The translations under genes were made by a program, and so were the position numbers. Below the pieces are notes generated by a model. The model made no database searches. It had not been told where the DNA came from and worked only from the letters and a program-made list of their open reading frames with translations. A stretch of DNA of 8,811 nucleotides from Alphaproteobacteria bacterium (lineage in GTDB: Bacteria > Pseudomonadota > Alphaproteobacteria > Rickettsiales > UBA8987): positions 1 to 8,811 of the forward strand of contig DQGZ01000215.1 of the NCBI GenBank assembly GCA_003531345.1, in the 5' to 3' direction. Positions 1 through 6,555 of this stretch are shown in pieces. The stretch's first letter is position 1; each line of letters starts with the position of its first letter.

Positions 1-744
1 CATAAACGAAAAATCGGGTTTTTAGGTTTGAGAACTGGCGAAATTCAGGTAGTAAAGGATGTTAATTTTTACCTAGAGAAAGGGCAGACAATTGGTATAG
101 TTGGGGAAAGTGGTAGCGGCAAAACCACACTGGCTAAAGCTATTATAAGGTTACTTAACTCAAGTGGAAAAATTAAGTTCAAAGAGCATTATATTTCAAA
201 ATTATCTGAAGCGAAATTCAAGCCTTATCGTAAAAAGATACAGATAGTATTCCAAGATCCATATTCCAGCCTGAACCCGAGAATGACAGTTGAGGAGATA
301 ATTCTGGAAGGCTTAAAGGCACACAAAATAAAGGCTGACTATGACCAGCTTATTGATGAAACATTAACATCAATGAATCTTAAGCCCGAAATGAAATATC
401 GCTACCCGCACCAGATGTCTGGCGGGGAGAAGCAAAGGGTAGGTATTGCAAGAAGTCTGGTGCTGAAGCCTGACCTGATAGTTATGGACGAACCGACATC
501 CGCACTTGATCTGTTAACCCAAGGGGAAATTTTAGATATTTTAAAAACCCTGCAAAGGGAAAAACATATTTCCTTCTTGTTCATCAGCCATGATTTGCGG
601 GTAATAAAATCTATCAGTCATTATATAATAGTTATGAAAGACGGTGTGATAGTAGAACAAGGCGATACCAAGCAGATATTTGAGAGCCCTAAAACCGATT
701 ATACTAAAAAACTCATTGAAAGCGCATTCCTTAAAGGTTTGTAG
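1..744 (+). CDS. yejF: Peptide ABC transporter ATP-binding protein, C-terminal half (YejF-like), 5' end missing
   Basis: The frame is open to the left edge, so this is the last 247 residues of a longer protein; the TTG at 28 is internal, not a start. A complete ABC nucleotide-binding domain is visible: Walker A GESGSGKT (visible residues 35-42), Q-loop VFQDP, signature MSGGEKQR (139-146), Walker B VMDEP (161-165) and switch histidine in ISHDL (His197). Such subunits hydrolyse ATP on the cytoplasmic face to drive peptide or microcin C import. YejF carries two ABC domains in one chain of about 530 residues. The sequence resembles its second domain and ends soon after 'YTKKLIES', without the cysteine-bearing C-terminal extension of OppF/DppF. 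A stand-alone OppF-like protein is the alternative. The stop TAG is followed directly by an in-frame TGA. The upstream yejA/B/E partners, if present, lie outside the window. Confidence 0.88.
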   Translation, partial: HKRKIGFLGLRTGEIQVVKDVNFYLEKGQTIGIVGESGSGKTTLAKAIIRLLNSSGKIKFKEHYISKLSEAKFKPYRKKIQIVFQDPYSSLNPRMTVEEIILEGLKAHKIKADYDQLIDETLTSMNLKPEMKYRYPHQMSGGEKQRVGIARSLVLKPDLIVMDEPTSALDLLTQGEILDILKTLQREKHISFLFISHDLRVIKSISHYIIVMKDGVIVEQGDTKQIFESPKTDYTKKLIESAFLKGL

Positions 745-832
745 TGATTAATATCACTGGGTTTACATTCTTGAAAAACTGCGAAATGCAGCTATATACT
801 GTATTGATACTAACCACTGACACTAATCACTA
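742..832. repeat. 91-bp imperfect palindromic element between yejF and the nfu gene
   Basis: The ends are inverted repeats: 742-760 matches the reverse complement of 814-832 at 16 of 19 positions. The outer 9 bases (TAGTGATTA against TAATCACTA) match exactly. A small stem CTGC/GCAG (779-782 with 788-791) lies near the centre. The left arm begins with the yejF stop codon and the right arm ends one base before the nfu ATG. The right arm also contains a loose heptamer repeat of the form ACTAAYC (809-835). This looks like a small palindromic mobile or intergenic repeat that was retained with the promoter inside it. The family is not identified. Confidence 0.5.
771..800 (+). promoter_or_regulatory. 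Sigma-70-type promoter for the nfu gene
   Basis: A -35 box TTGAAA (771-776) is followed by an AT-rich -10 region TATATACT (793-800). It can be read as TATATA with a 16-nt spacer or as TATACT with an 18-nt spacer. The predicted transcript start near 805-808 leaves a leader of roughly 26 nt before the ATG at 833. The small CTGC/GCAG inverted repeat lies in the spacer. Prediction from sequence only. Confidence 0.45.
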
Positions 833-1429
833 ATGTTTATCCAAACCGAAAGAACCCCAAACCCTAATACAATGAAATTCCTGCCAGGTGAAACCGTGCT
901 TAAGGAAGGTACGGCAACATTCAGGAACAGGGAAGATGCAATGGCCTCGTCTCCTCTGGCATCAATATTATTCCAGATACCTAATATTGAACAGGTATTT
1001 TTCGGTTCAGATTTTATAACAGTAACAAAAGCTGAAAGTGCTGACTGGCAGATGTTAAAGGCGCATGTTCTTACTTCTATAATGGACCATTTTATTTCAA
1101 ATAAACCTGTAATGAATGATGATATAAAAGAAAAATCCCTTAACAGGTCTGATAGTTCAAACGCAGAAGATACTGAAATAGTAAAGCAGATAAAAGAACT
1201 TATTGATACACGTGTTCGCCCAGCCGTAGCAGAAGATGGTGGCGACATAATATATCAGGATTTTCGTGATGGCGTGGTTTATTTAGAGCTTCACGGCGCT
1301 TGTTCAGGCTGTCCTAGCTCTACAGCAACACTTAAAGGCGGTATTGAGAATATGTTAAAACATTACATTCCAGAAGTTATAGCAGTTGAGGCGGTTAATG
1401 GTTATAATGAGGAGAATTTTGACCTGTAA
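833..1429 (+). CDS. NifU/NFU1-type iron-sulfur cluster carrier protein
   Basis: A 198-residue two-domain protein that receives and passes on Fe-S clusters in the cytoplasm. The N-terminal Nfu domain (about residues 1-90) begins with the characteristic MFIQTERTPNPNTMKF and contains LKEGTA and PLASILF. A polar linker (about 93-115) is followed by the NifU-like C-terminal domain (about 116-190). That domain has RPAVAEDGGDI and the cluster-binding pair Cys157/Cys160 in GACSGCPSS, which normally coordinates a bridging [4Fe-4S] cluster in a dimer. Length and order match the alphaproteobacterial and mitochondrial NFU1 family, not the A-type fusion of E. coli NfuA. The ATG at 833 is the first start after an in-frame TAA at 824. 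No Shine-Dalgarno sequence is seen. It is a single-gene unit with its own upstream promoter and converges with the next gene. No isc or suf gene lies nearby. Confidence 0.95.
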   Translation: MFIQTERTPNPNTMKFLPGETVLKEGTATFRNREDAMASSPLASILFQIPNIEQVFFGSDFITVTKAESADWQMLKAHVLTSIMDHFISNKPVMNDDIKEKSLNRSDSSNAEDTEIVKQIKELIDTRVRPAVAEDGGDIIYQDFRDGVVYLELHGACSGCPSSTATLKGGIENMLKHYIPEVIAVEAVNGYNEENFDL

Positions 1430-1437
1430 GTTTAGAG

Positions 1438-1463
1438 AAAAAACCGATGGGCTACCGCCCAGC
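1438..1463 (-). terminator. Rho-independent terminator on the minus strand (hairpin plus T6)
   Basis: The stem TGGGC/GCCCA (1448-1452 with 1457-1461) has the 4-nt loop TACC. Read on the minus strand it is followed, after TCGG, by six T residues (complement of 1438-1443), as expected for termination of the minus-strand gene ending at 1518. On the plus strand the same hairpin follows the nfu stop by about 18 nt but has no solid T-run, so it would be weaker in that direction. Confidence 0.55.
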
Positions 1464-1517
1464 ATTACTCTTTATAGAACGGATTTTACAATCTATTTAT
1501 AAATAAACTTAAAATTG

Positions 1518-2063
1518 CTAATATCCTTTTTTTCCTACTAACTCTATATCCTGAGCTATTTCACGTGCAGTCTGCTGATATTTTTCCATTTCTTTTTCAG
1601 GGCAGGTAAAATTAAAGAAAAAGAAATTATCACCAACATACCTGAAGGCCATCATATTATATAATACATCTCCCGATGGGTTGCTTGCAGTATACTCAAC
1701 TAGGGCTAGGCTTCTGTTGCGTATTACGTCTGTTTTTAAGAAACGGCTATCAGGATAATTCGCCCGAATGTCGTTTTTTATATCCCTGAAAAAATGAATT
1801 ATAGTTTGTCTGTCACCATAATTAGCCGCCATATTAAGCGAAATTGTAGCTAATCCATCAGGTGACATAAATATATGCTTAGGCCTGTTAACCTGATCAG
1901 GAAATCTTTGGATTGCTTCTGCTTCGGGCATAGGTTCAAAATTTTCTGGTATTCCTACCTGAACCGAGTCGTCAAAAAAGCGGCGATAATTTATTGCATT
2001 ATTGGCACTAGCATCAAAACCCACAAAATATATTAGTAGAAAAATAAAAATATGCTTTGTCAT
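1518..2063 (-). CDS. Exported small protein, possible PsbP/Mog1/DcrB-like fold, function unknown
   Basis: From the ATG at 2063 the protein has 181 residues. It opens with a clear Sec signal peptide: a basic MTKH, a hydrophobic stretch IFIFLLIYFVGF, and a likely cleavage after Ala20 in DASA. The mature part of about 160 residues is soluble and has no lipobox, so it should be periplasmic. The pattern of 'VGIPENFEPMP', 'ATISLNM', 'KTDVIRNRSLALVEYTA' and 'FFFFNFTCPEKEMEKY', ending in a helix, recalls the Mog1/PsbP/DcrB alpha-beta sandwich. This is a resemblance only. Alternative starts are ATG 2075 and GTG 2078; 2063 was preferred because it gives a compact standard signal peptide. None has a clear ribosome-binding site. 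It is transcribed alone, divergent from the acyltransferase, with a terminator at its 3' side. A single cysteine remains in the mature chain. Confidence 0.75.
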   Translation of the reverse strand: MTKHIFIFLLIYFVGFDASANNAINYRRFFDDSVQVGIPENFEPMPEAEAIQRFPDQVNRPKHIFMSPDGLATISLNMAANYGDRQTIIHFFRDIKNDIRANYPDSRFLKTDVIRNRSLALVEYTASNPSGDVLYNMMAFRYVGDNFFFFNFTCPEKEMEKYQQTAREIAQDIELVGKKGY

Positions 2064-2108
2064 AGATAGTGTCATCACGATATTACATAGATGCGGCTAA
2101 TTAATAAA

Positions 2109-2136
2109 TTGCCGTTACTGTTTTATACCATATAAA
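2109..2136 (+). promoter_or_regulatory. Promoter for the acyltransferase-radA-HAD cluster
   Basis: A -35 box TTGCCG (2109-2114), a 16-nt spacer and a -10 box TATAAA (2131-2136). The transcript would start near 2143, about 25 nt before the acyltransferase ATG. The -10 box is one arm of the inverted repeat TTTATA-CCA-TATAAA (2122-2136), whose other arm serves as a -10 box in the opposite direction. Confidence 0.4.
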
Positions 2137-2149
2137 GCATCTAACTCAA
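2122..2149 (-). promoter_or_regulatory. Promoter for the exported-protein gene, overlapping the divergent promoter
   Basis: On the minus strand, a -35 TTGAGT (complement of 2144-2149), a 16-nt spacer and a -10 TATAAA (complement of 2122-2127) precede the minus-strand gene by roughly 50-60 nt. The two divergent -10 boxes are only 3 nt apart, so simultaneous occupancy by two polymerases is unlikely. Prediction from sequence only. Confidence 0.35.
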
Positions 2150-2167
2150 AAGCAAAAATTTAGATAG

Positions 2168-3193
2168 ATGAGCAGAGATAATAACTTCGATTTTTTTAGG
2201 ATTGTGGCTGTTTTGTGCGTTTTGTACAGCCATTCATTTGCAGTTTATGGCATTCCAGAGCCAGTGTTCCTGCAAGCGCTGGAGCTTAGTTACCAAGCCA
2301 TTACTTATGGAACTTTTGGAACAACAATATTTTTTGCTATTAGCGGCTTTCTTATCTGCGCCAGCTTGGAGCGCAGTAATGACCTAGGTTCATTCATCCG
2401 TAACAGGGTTTTAAGACTATACCCAGCTTTTATAATTTGTACAATATTTGCCATATTTGTTGTTGGCTCAATTCTCACAAGAGATAGGTATTACCAGCAT
2501 ATAGCAAACTATATCCGTGATTCATCCTACTTCTTTCTGACCGATATAACAGTTATGCAAAAAATTGAACCAATGGGCATACTAGACGGACACCCAATAT
2601 CAGACTGCATAAATTGCAGCCTGTGGACCCTGCCAGTTGAAATGTCATGTTATGCACTGGCCTTTTGTTTGTTTATCTTCAAAGGCAGCGCACGAAAGGC
2701 AATTATAATCACCTGTTTTTTTTACTCGGTAATGCTATTTTTCTTTCCGCCTAAATATATAAAAATGCAAGCTATGGCGCATATAGCAACGTTTTTTTTA
2801 GGTATGTTTTTTTACCTGTATCGAGAATATATATTCAAATTCTGGGTATTCCTTGCCAGTATATCAATAATTCTTACATTTATTTTTATACGCAGCTTTG
2901 ATGACATATATCTGCCTTATGTAATTGCACTTACATATTGTACGCTTTATCTGGGGCTTAACAGCAGTCAGCCAAGCGGTCTACTTAACAGGCGTGATTA
3001 TTCTTACGGAATGTACCTCTATCATTTTCCAGTGATGCAGTTGGTCACCAGAAAAACTCAGTTTAATTATGATTATTTTTGGAGTTACCTGGCAATTAGC
3101 TTGGTAATTACTTTCATTCTGGCATATTTATCATGGAAATTTATTGAGATGCCAGCTTTAAAGTTTAAGGTAAAAACTAATGGCGAAAACTAA
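2168..3193 (+). CDS. Acyltransferase-3 family integral membrane protein (OafA/NodX-like)
   Basis: A 341-residue polytopic inner-membrane protein with about ten hydrophobic segments. Family members transfer acyl groups (often acetyl) from the cytoplasmic side to sugars of surface polysaccharide, LPS, peptidoglycan or small molecules. The first segment carries the family's R/K-X10-H motif (Arg11...His22 in FRIVAVLCVLYSHS). It is followed by FFAISGFLI, the cytoplasmic RNRVLRLYPA loop, SYGMYLYHFPV near the C terminus and the closing KFIEMPALK, all typical of the family. There is no extra SGNH domain, so it is a stand-alone AT3 protein. The substrate cannot be read from the sequence and no polysaccharide genes are nearby. 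The start is fixed by an in-frame TAG directly before the ATG; no Shine-Dalgarno is seen. Its last 14 nt overlap radA in another frame, which suggests co-transcription and coupled translation. Confidence 0.92.
   Translation: MSRDNNFDFFRIVAVLCVLYSHSFAVYGIPEPVFLQALELSYQAITYGTFGTTIFFAISGFLICASLERSNDLGSFIRNRVLRLYPAFIICTIFAIFVVGSILTRDRYYQHIANYIRDSSYFFLTDITVMQKIEPMGILDGHPISDCINCSLWTLPVEMSCYALAFCLFIFKGSARKAIIITCFFYSVMLFFFPPKYIKMQAMAHIATFFLGMFFYLYREYIFKFWVFLASISIILTFIFIRSFDDIYLPYVIALTYCTLYLGLNSSQPSGLLNRRDYSYGMYLYHFPVMQLVTRKTQFNYDYFWSYLAISLVITFILAYLSWKFIEMPALKFKVKTNGEN
3167..3170 (+). promoter_or_regulatory. Possible ribosome-binding site of radA
   Basis: AAGG, 9 nt before the radA ATG at 3180, inside the 3' end of the acyltransferase gene. 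It is the only start in this window with even a modest Shine-Dalgarno-like sequence at a suitable distance, and it supports the start that overlaps the previous gene. Confidence 0.35.
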
Positions 3194-4547
3194 AGCGACA
3201 TTCGTATGTAATTCCTGCGGTACCATCCACCCTAGATGGTCTGGGCAGTGCAATGCTTGTGGAGCTTGGGATAGCATTGTTGAAGATGTTTCGTCAGTAG
3301 TAAATTTCAGTAAATCTACTGGAGCAAAAACTAATAAAAATAATAACAGCAAAATAGAAATTTATGATCTTTCAGAAGCTGCAAAAGAGCCGCAAACCCG
3401 AATTGACACTACTTTTGAGGAGTTAAACCGCGTGCTGGGTGGTGGTTTGGTTGAAGGCTCTGCAATATTGATAGGTGGTGAACCAGGCGTTGGCAAATCG
3501 ACTATATTACTTGAGGCAGCAGCAAAGATAGCGCTTAACGGCAATAATGTTTTATATATAACAGGTGAAGAAAGTGTAAGCCAAGTTTCAATGCGGGCGG
3601 AGCGCTTGGGCTTGAGTAAAAGTAATTTAAAACTGGCTTCTGCAACTAATGTTGATGAGATATTGAAACTGACAAGAAGTGAATTTCAGCCAGATTTATT
3701 GATAATTGACTCAATTCAAACCATGTTTCTGCCTAATGTTGAATCTGCCCCGGGTACAGTTTCACAAGTTCGCTTTTGCGCTCATGAGTTAATTTCAAAT
3801 GCAAAGCAGAATGGATTTTCATTGATATTAGTTGGGCATGTTACTAAGGACGGACAGATAGCAGGCCCGCGTGTGCTGGAGCATATGGTAGACACGGTAC
3901 TTTATTTTGAAGGCGAGAAAGGTTTCAACTACAGAATTTTGCGGGCGGTAAAAAATCGTTTCGGCCCAGCCAATGAATTGGGGATATTTGAGATGGGCGA
4001 AAGCGGTTTGAAAGAGGTTAAAAACCCATCATCATTATTTATCTCTGGCAGTTCGGGTGCAACGGCTGGCTCCGTTATATTTGCTGGCATTGAAGGCACG
4101 AGGCCAATATTAGTTGAAATTCAGGCACTGGTTTCACCATCTTATATGGCAACCCCCAGAAGAACAGTCGTAGGGTGGGACGCAAATAGACTAGCAATGA
4201 TAATTGCGGTACTGCAAACTAGGTGCAACATAAAACTGTTTGATAAAGAGGTTTATTTAAATATTGCAGGTGGCATAAAACTTACCGAACCAGCGGCAGA
4301 TTTAGCCGTAGCCGCTGCAATAATTTCCGCCAATTCTGGCAGCCCGTACCCAACCCACACCGCAATATTTGGTGAGGTTAGTTTATCTGGTGAAATACGC
4401 CCCGTTTCCAGAACAAAAGAACGCATAAAAGAAGCGCAAAAACTTGGTTTTAAGAAGTTTATACTACCATATTCAGAAGATGGAGTAAAAGAGCTAAAGG
4501 ACTTTGATATAAGCTTTGTTAAGCATTTAAGGGAAGTAGTGTTTTGA
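3180..4547 (+). CDS. radA: DNA repair protein RadA (branch-migration helicase, Sms)
   Basis: A full-length RadA of 455 residues, a hexameric ATP-dependent motor that works with RecA to extend and process recombination intermediates. It opens with the C4 zinc finger (Cys10, Cys13, Cys24, Cys27, in CNSC and CNAC). A RecA-like ATPase core follows, with Walker A GGEPGVGKST (99-108), Walker B LLIID (173-177) and the RadA-specific KNRFG motif (258-262). The C-terminal Lon-protease-like domain (about 285-455) includes AGGIKLTEPAADLAVA and FGEVSLSGEIRPV. In RadA this domain is a DNA-binding scaffold and not a protease. All key motifs are intact. The gene starts within the acyltransferase 3' end (14-nt overlap) and is followed after 3 nt by the HAD gene, so it sits in the middle of a three-gene unit. 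That context is unrelated to recombination. Confidence 0.98.
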   Translation: MAKTKATFVCNSCGTIHPRWSGQCNACGAWDSIVEDVSSVVNFSKSTGAKTNKNNNSKIEIYDLSEAAKEPQTRIDTTFEELNRVLGGGLVEGSAILIGGEPGVGKSTILLEAAAKIALNGNNVLYITGEESVSQVSMRAERLGLSKSNLKLASATNVDEILKLTRSEFQPDLLIIDSIQTMFLPNVESAPGTVSQVRFCAHELISNAKQNGFSLILVGHVTKDGQIAGPRVLEHMVDTVLYFEGEKGFNYRILRAVKNRFGPANELGIFEMGESGLKEVKNPSSLFISGSSGATAGSVIFAGIEGTRPILVEIQALVSPSYMATPRRTVVGWDANRLAMIIAVLQTRCNIKLFDKEVYLNIAGGIKLTEPAADLAVAAAIISANSGSPYPTHTAIFGEVSLSGEIRPVSRTKERIKEAQKLGFKKFILPYSEDGVKELKDFDISFVKHLREVVF

Positions 4548-4550
4548 TAT

Positions 4551-5387
4551 ATGCCGCACAGGAAAAATGATTATTCAAATATAACTATCGTGTGGGACCA
4601 TAACGGAACTTTAATTAACCCCATTTATAACAATATAAATTTCAATAATTTTATTAGCCATATAGCTGAACAATATGAAAATAAAAATCTCTTAGAATAT
4701 CAGGTAGATCCTGAAGCTATATTTGATAAACTAGTAAAACCTGAATTACGCAGAATTTATAAAGAAAATAATTTAAGTTTAGAAGAATTTGATAGAGATT
4801 GGCTGGCGTTTAGAGATAAAATCGGCGTTGACCAGTACACCTTTAAAATATTACACGATTCCATTGAAACGTTAAGAAAATATGGTGAGCTGGGCATTGA
4901 ACAGATTCTAGTTAGTAATACTGACAGAAATGTTGTTGAAGCCCAGCACGAAGAATTAAAAAACGGAAATAACTTAAGTACAAACTATAAAATAATTGCC
5001 TTTGAACCATTAGAAAATGAGGCTAGCGATGCTAAAAGAGAAAGAAGGGAAAACTTTAAGTATGAAGAATTTGCTAAAATAATTGAAGAAAAATCTGGCA
5101 ATAAATTAAGAAATAAACTTGTATTTATTGGTGATGCGAAAAGTGATTTTGACTCTGTTCTTAAAGCAGCTGAAAAAGTAGTTGAATCAGAAAAAAAGAT
5201 ACCAGATATTGAAATAATTATTATCAACAAAGACACCGCAGTTAAAGATAAAATTCAAGAGGCATTTAATGCTATTAGCACGTCAAATCCACTTGAAAAA
5301 AAGGTAAAGCTTACATTAATTGATACACATGTAGAAATATCAGCTGCTATTGGCAAAAGAATTGGAAATGGGGTAATTAAAAGTTAA
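4551..5387 (+). CDS. HAD-superfamily hydrolase-like protein with variant motif I (DxN), function unknown
   Basis: A 278-residue cytoplasmic protein with recognisable HAD motifs. Motif I is VWDHNGTL (Asp16 nucleophile, with Asn18 where most phosphatases have the acid/base Asp), motif II is LVSNTD (Ser122), and motif IV is FIGDAKSDFD (Asp195, Asp199). Candidate motif III lysines are Lys162 and Lys170. A helical cap appears to occupy roughly residues 30-100. The C-terminal part (about 205-278) is rich in Lys, Glu and Ile and matches nothing I recognise. Motif I with Asp16 and motif IV suggest phosphatase or phosphotransferase chemistry, but Asn18 may weaken or alter it. The substrate is unknown. 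The start follows the radA stop by 3 nt with no Shine-Dalgarno, implying coupling to radA. By eye the gene is more AT-rich, and its protein more Lys/Asn-rich, than the flanking genes, which could reflect relaxed constraint or acquisition. Confidence 0.82.
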   Translation: MPHRKNDYSNITIVWDHNGTLINPIYNNINFNNFISHIAEQYENKNLLEYQVDPEAIFDKLVKPELRRIYKENNLSLEEFDRDWLAFRDKIGVDQYTFKILHDSIETLRKYGELGIEQILVSNTDRNVVEAQHEELKNGNNLSTNYKIIAFEPLENEASDAKRERRENFKYEEFAKIIEEKSGNKLRNKLVFIGDAKSDFDSVLKAAEKVVESEKKIPDIEIIIINKDTAVKDKIQEAFNAISTSNPLEKKVKLTLIDTHVEISAAIGKRIGNGVIKS

Positions 5388-5451
5388 ATCTATATTGTCA
5401 ACCTGCACACTATATGCTAACCCGAAGACCTGAAAACTCATAACTATATAA

Positions 5452-6456
5452 ATGATACAAACAGATGTACTTATAATTGGTGCGGGGCCAGTGGGTTTAT
5501 TCACTATTTTTGAATGCGGCATGTTAAAAATGAACTGCCATGTGGTGGATAGTTTAGATTTCGTTGGTGGGCAATGCACCGCACTTTACCCAGAAAAACC
5601 TATTTATGATATTCCTGGCTTCCCTGAAATTGAAGCGGAAAAACTTATCCATAATCTAGAGAAACAGGCTTTACCCTTTAACCCGCATTATCATTTCGGC
5701 CATCAGGTAACAGAAGTTAAGAAGGAAGGCTTGCATTATATCGCCACGACTTCAAAAGGCACAGTTTTCAAAGCCAAGGTAATAATAATAGCGGCAGGTT
5801 GCGGAGCATTTGGCCCTAACAGACCACCGCTGGAAAATTTAGAAAAATATGAGGCAACTGGCGGTGTGAATTACTTAGTACGCACTAAAGAAGATTATAG
5901 AGGCAAAAAAATAGCCATAGCTGGTGGTGGTGACAGCGCTGTTGACTGGGCAATAATACTCGCAGAAGTTACGGAGAAATTATATTTTATCCACCGTAGG
6001 GATAAATTCCGTGCAGCCCCAGAATCAATTGCTAAATTACGCAAATTAGAGGGCGCAGGTAAAATTGAAATGGTTATACCTTATCAGCTTTCCAGCCTAA
6101 AGGGTGATAATGGCAAGTTAAAAGCAGTTGAACTGGCAGACCTTGATGGTAATAAAAAAGAACTGAATGTTGACCACCTCTTATGCTTCTTCGGGCTTTC
6201 AATGGAGCTTGGGCCAATAGCTAACTGGGGCTTAAACCTTGATAAAACCCATATAGCGGTTGACGCAGCAACTCTGGAAACCAGCGAAAAACAGATATAT
6301 GCAGTTGGTGACATATGCACTTATAATGGCAAGTTAAAACTCATAACCTGCGGGTTTGCAGAGGCTGCAATGGCAGCCCACAGCGCATATAATTATATTC
6401 ATGATGCACCTTTACATTTCGAATATTCAACTAGTAAAGGTACACCTGGGAATTAG
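5452..6456 (+). CDS. Ferredoxin--NADP(+) reductase, thioredoxin-reductase-like type
   Basis: A 334-residue FAD- and NADPH-binding flavoprotein that exchanges electrons between NADPH and ferredoxin (or flavodoxin), supplying reductant for biosynthesis and Fe-S proteins. The FAD Rossmann motif is IIGAGPVGL (8-16). GGQCTALYPEKPIYDIPGFP (39-58) is characteristic of this reductase type. The NADPH-binding segment is IAIAGGGDSAVDW (154-166) with HRRDKFRA (181-188), and the second FAD segment is YAVGDICTY (283-291). The CxxC redox pair of true thioredoxin reductases is absent, which separates it from TrxB. The C-terminal STSKG is typical of the YumC/FNR group. Length matches the family. An in-frame TAA directly before the ATG fixes the start; no Shine-Dalgarno is seen. 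The 64-nt gap after the HAD gene holds no convincing promoter or terminator, so read-through from the radA unit is possible. Confidence 0.95.
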   Translation: MIQTDVLIIGAGPVGLFTIFECGMLKMNCHVVDSLDFVGGQCTALYPEKPIYDIPGFPEIEAEKLIHNLEKQALPFNPHYHFGHQVTEVKKEGLHYIATTSKGTVFKAKVIIIAAGCGAFGPNRPPLENLEKYEATGGVNYLVRTKEDYRGKKIAIAGGGDSAVDWAIILAEVTEKLYFIHRRDKFRAAPESIAKLRKLEGAGKIEMVIPYQLSSLKGDNGKLKAVELADLDGNKKELNVDHLLCFFGLSMELGPIANWGLNLDKTHIAVDAATLETSEKQIYAVGDICTYNGKLKLITCGFAEAAMAAHSAYNYIHDAPLHFEYSTSKGTPGN

Positions 6457-6487
6457 TTTTAGGCACTATACTAGGAAGTGTTTGTCT

Positions 6488-6514
6488 TTGACATTTAGGC
6501 TAACCTTATATAAG
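6488..6514 (+). promoter_or_regulatory. Promoter of ychF
   Basis: A consensus -35 TTGACA (6488-6493) is followed after 15 nt by the -10 TATAAG (6509-6514), which is half of the 10-bp palindrome CTTATATAAG (6505-6514). The start would fall near 6521, giving a leader of about 35 nt. The spacer is shorter than ideal. A TAGGC pentamer occurs at 6496-6500 (in the spacer) and at 6517-6521 (near +1). Confidence 0.45.
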
Positions 6515-6555
6515 CGTAGGCTCGTTATTGTTATTACACTAAAAAACTTTGAAAA

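Noticed and set aside
28..30. TTG codon as the start of the first gene
   Set aside because: The frame is open to base 1 and the preceding residues fit the linker before a YejF second domain, so the gene is cut by the window edge and does not start here.
823..1248. Minus-strand open frame of 141 codons opposite the nfu gene
   Set aside because: It lies wholly antisense to a convincing, complete Nfu protein and has low-complexity serine-rich content typical of a shadow frame.
1495..1506. 12-bp perfect palindrome TATTTATAAATA between convergent genes
   Set aside because: It is pure A/T and occurs easily by chance in this base composition; there is no supporting context.
5388..5451. Promoter for ferredoxin reductase (TTGTCA at 5395)
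   Set aside because: No acceptable -10 hexamer stands 15-19 nt downstream; the best candidate (TAACCC) is poor.
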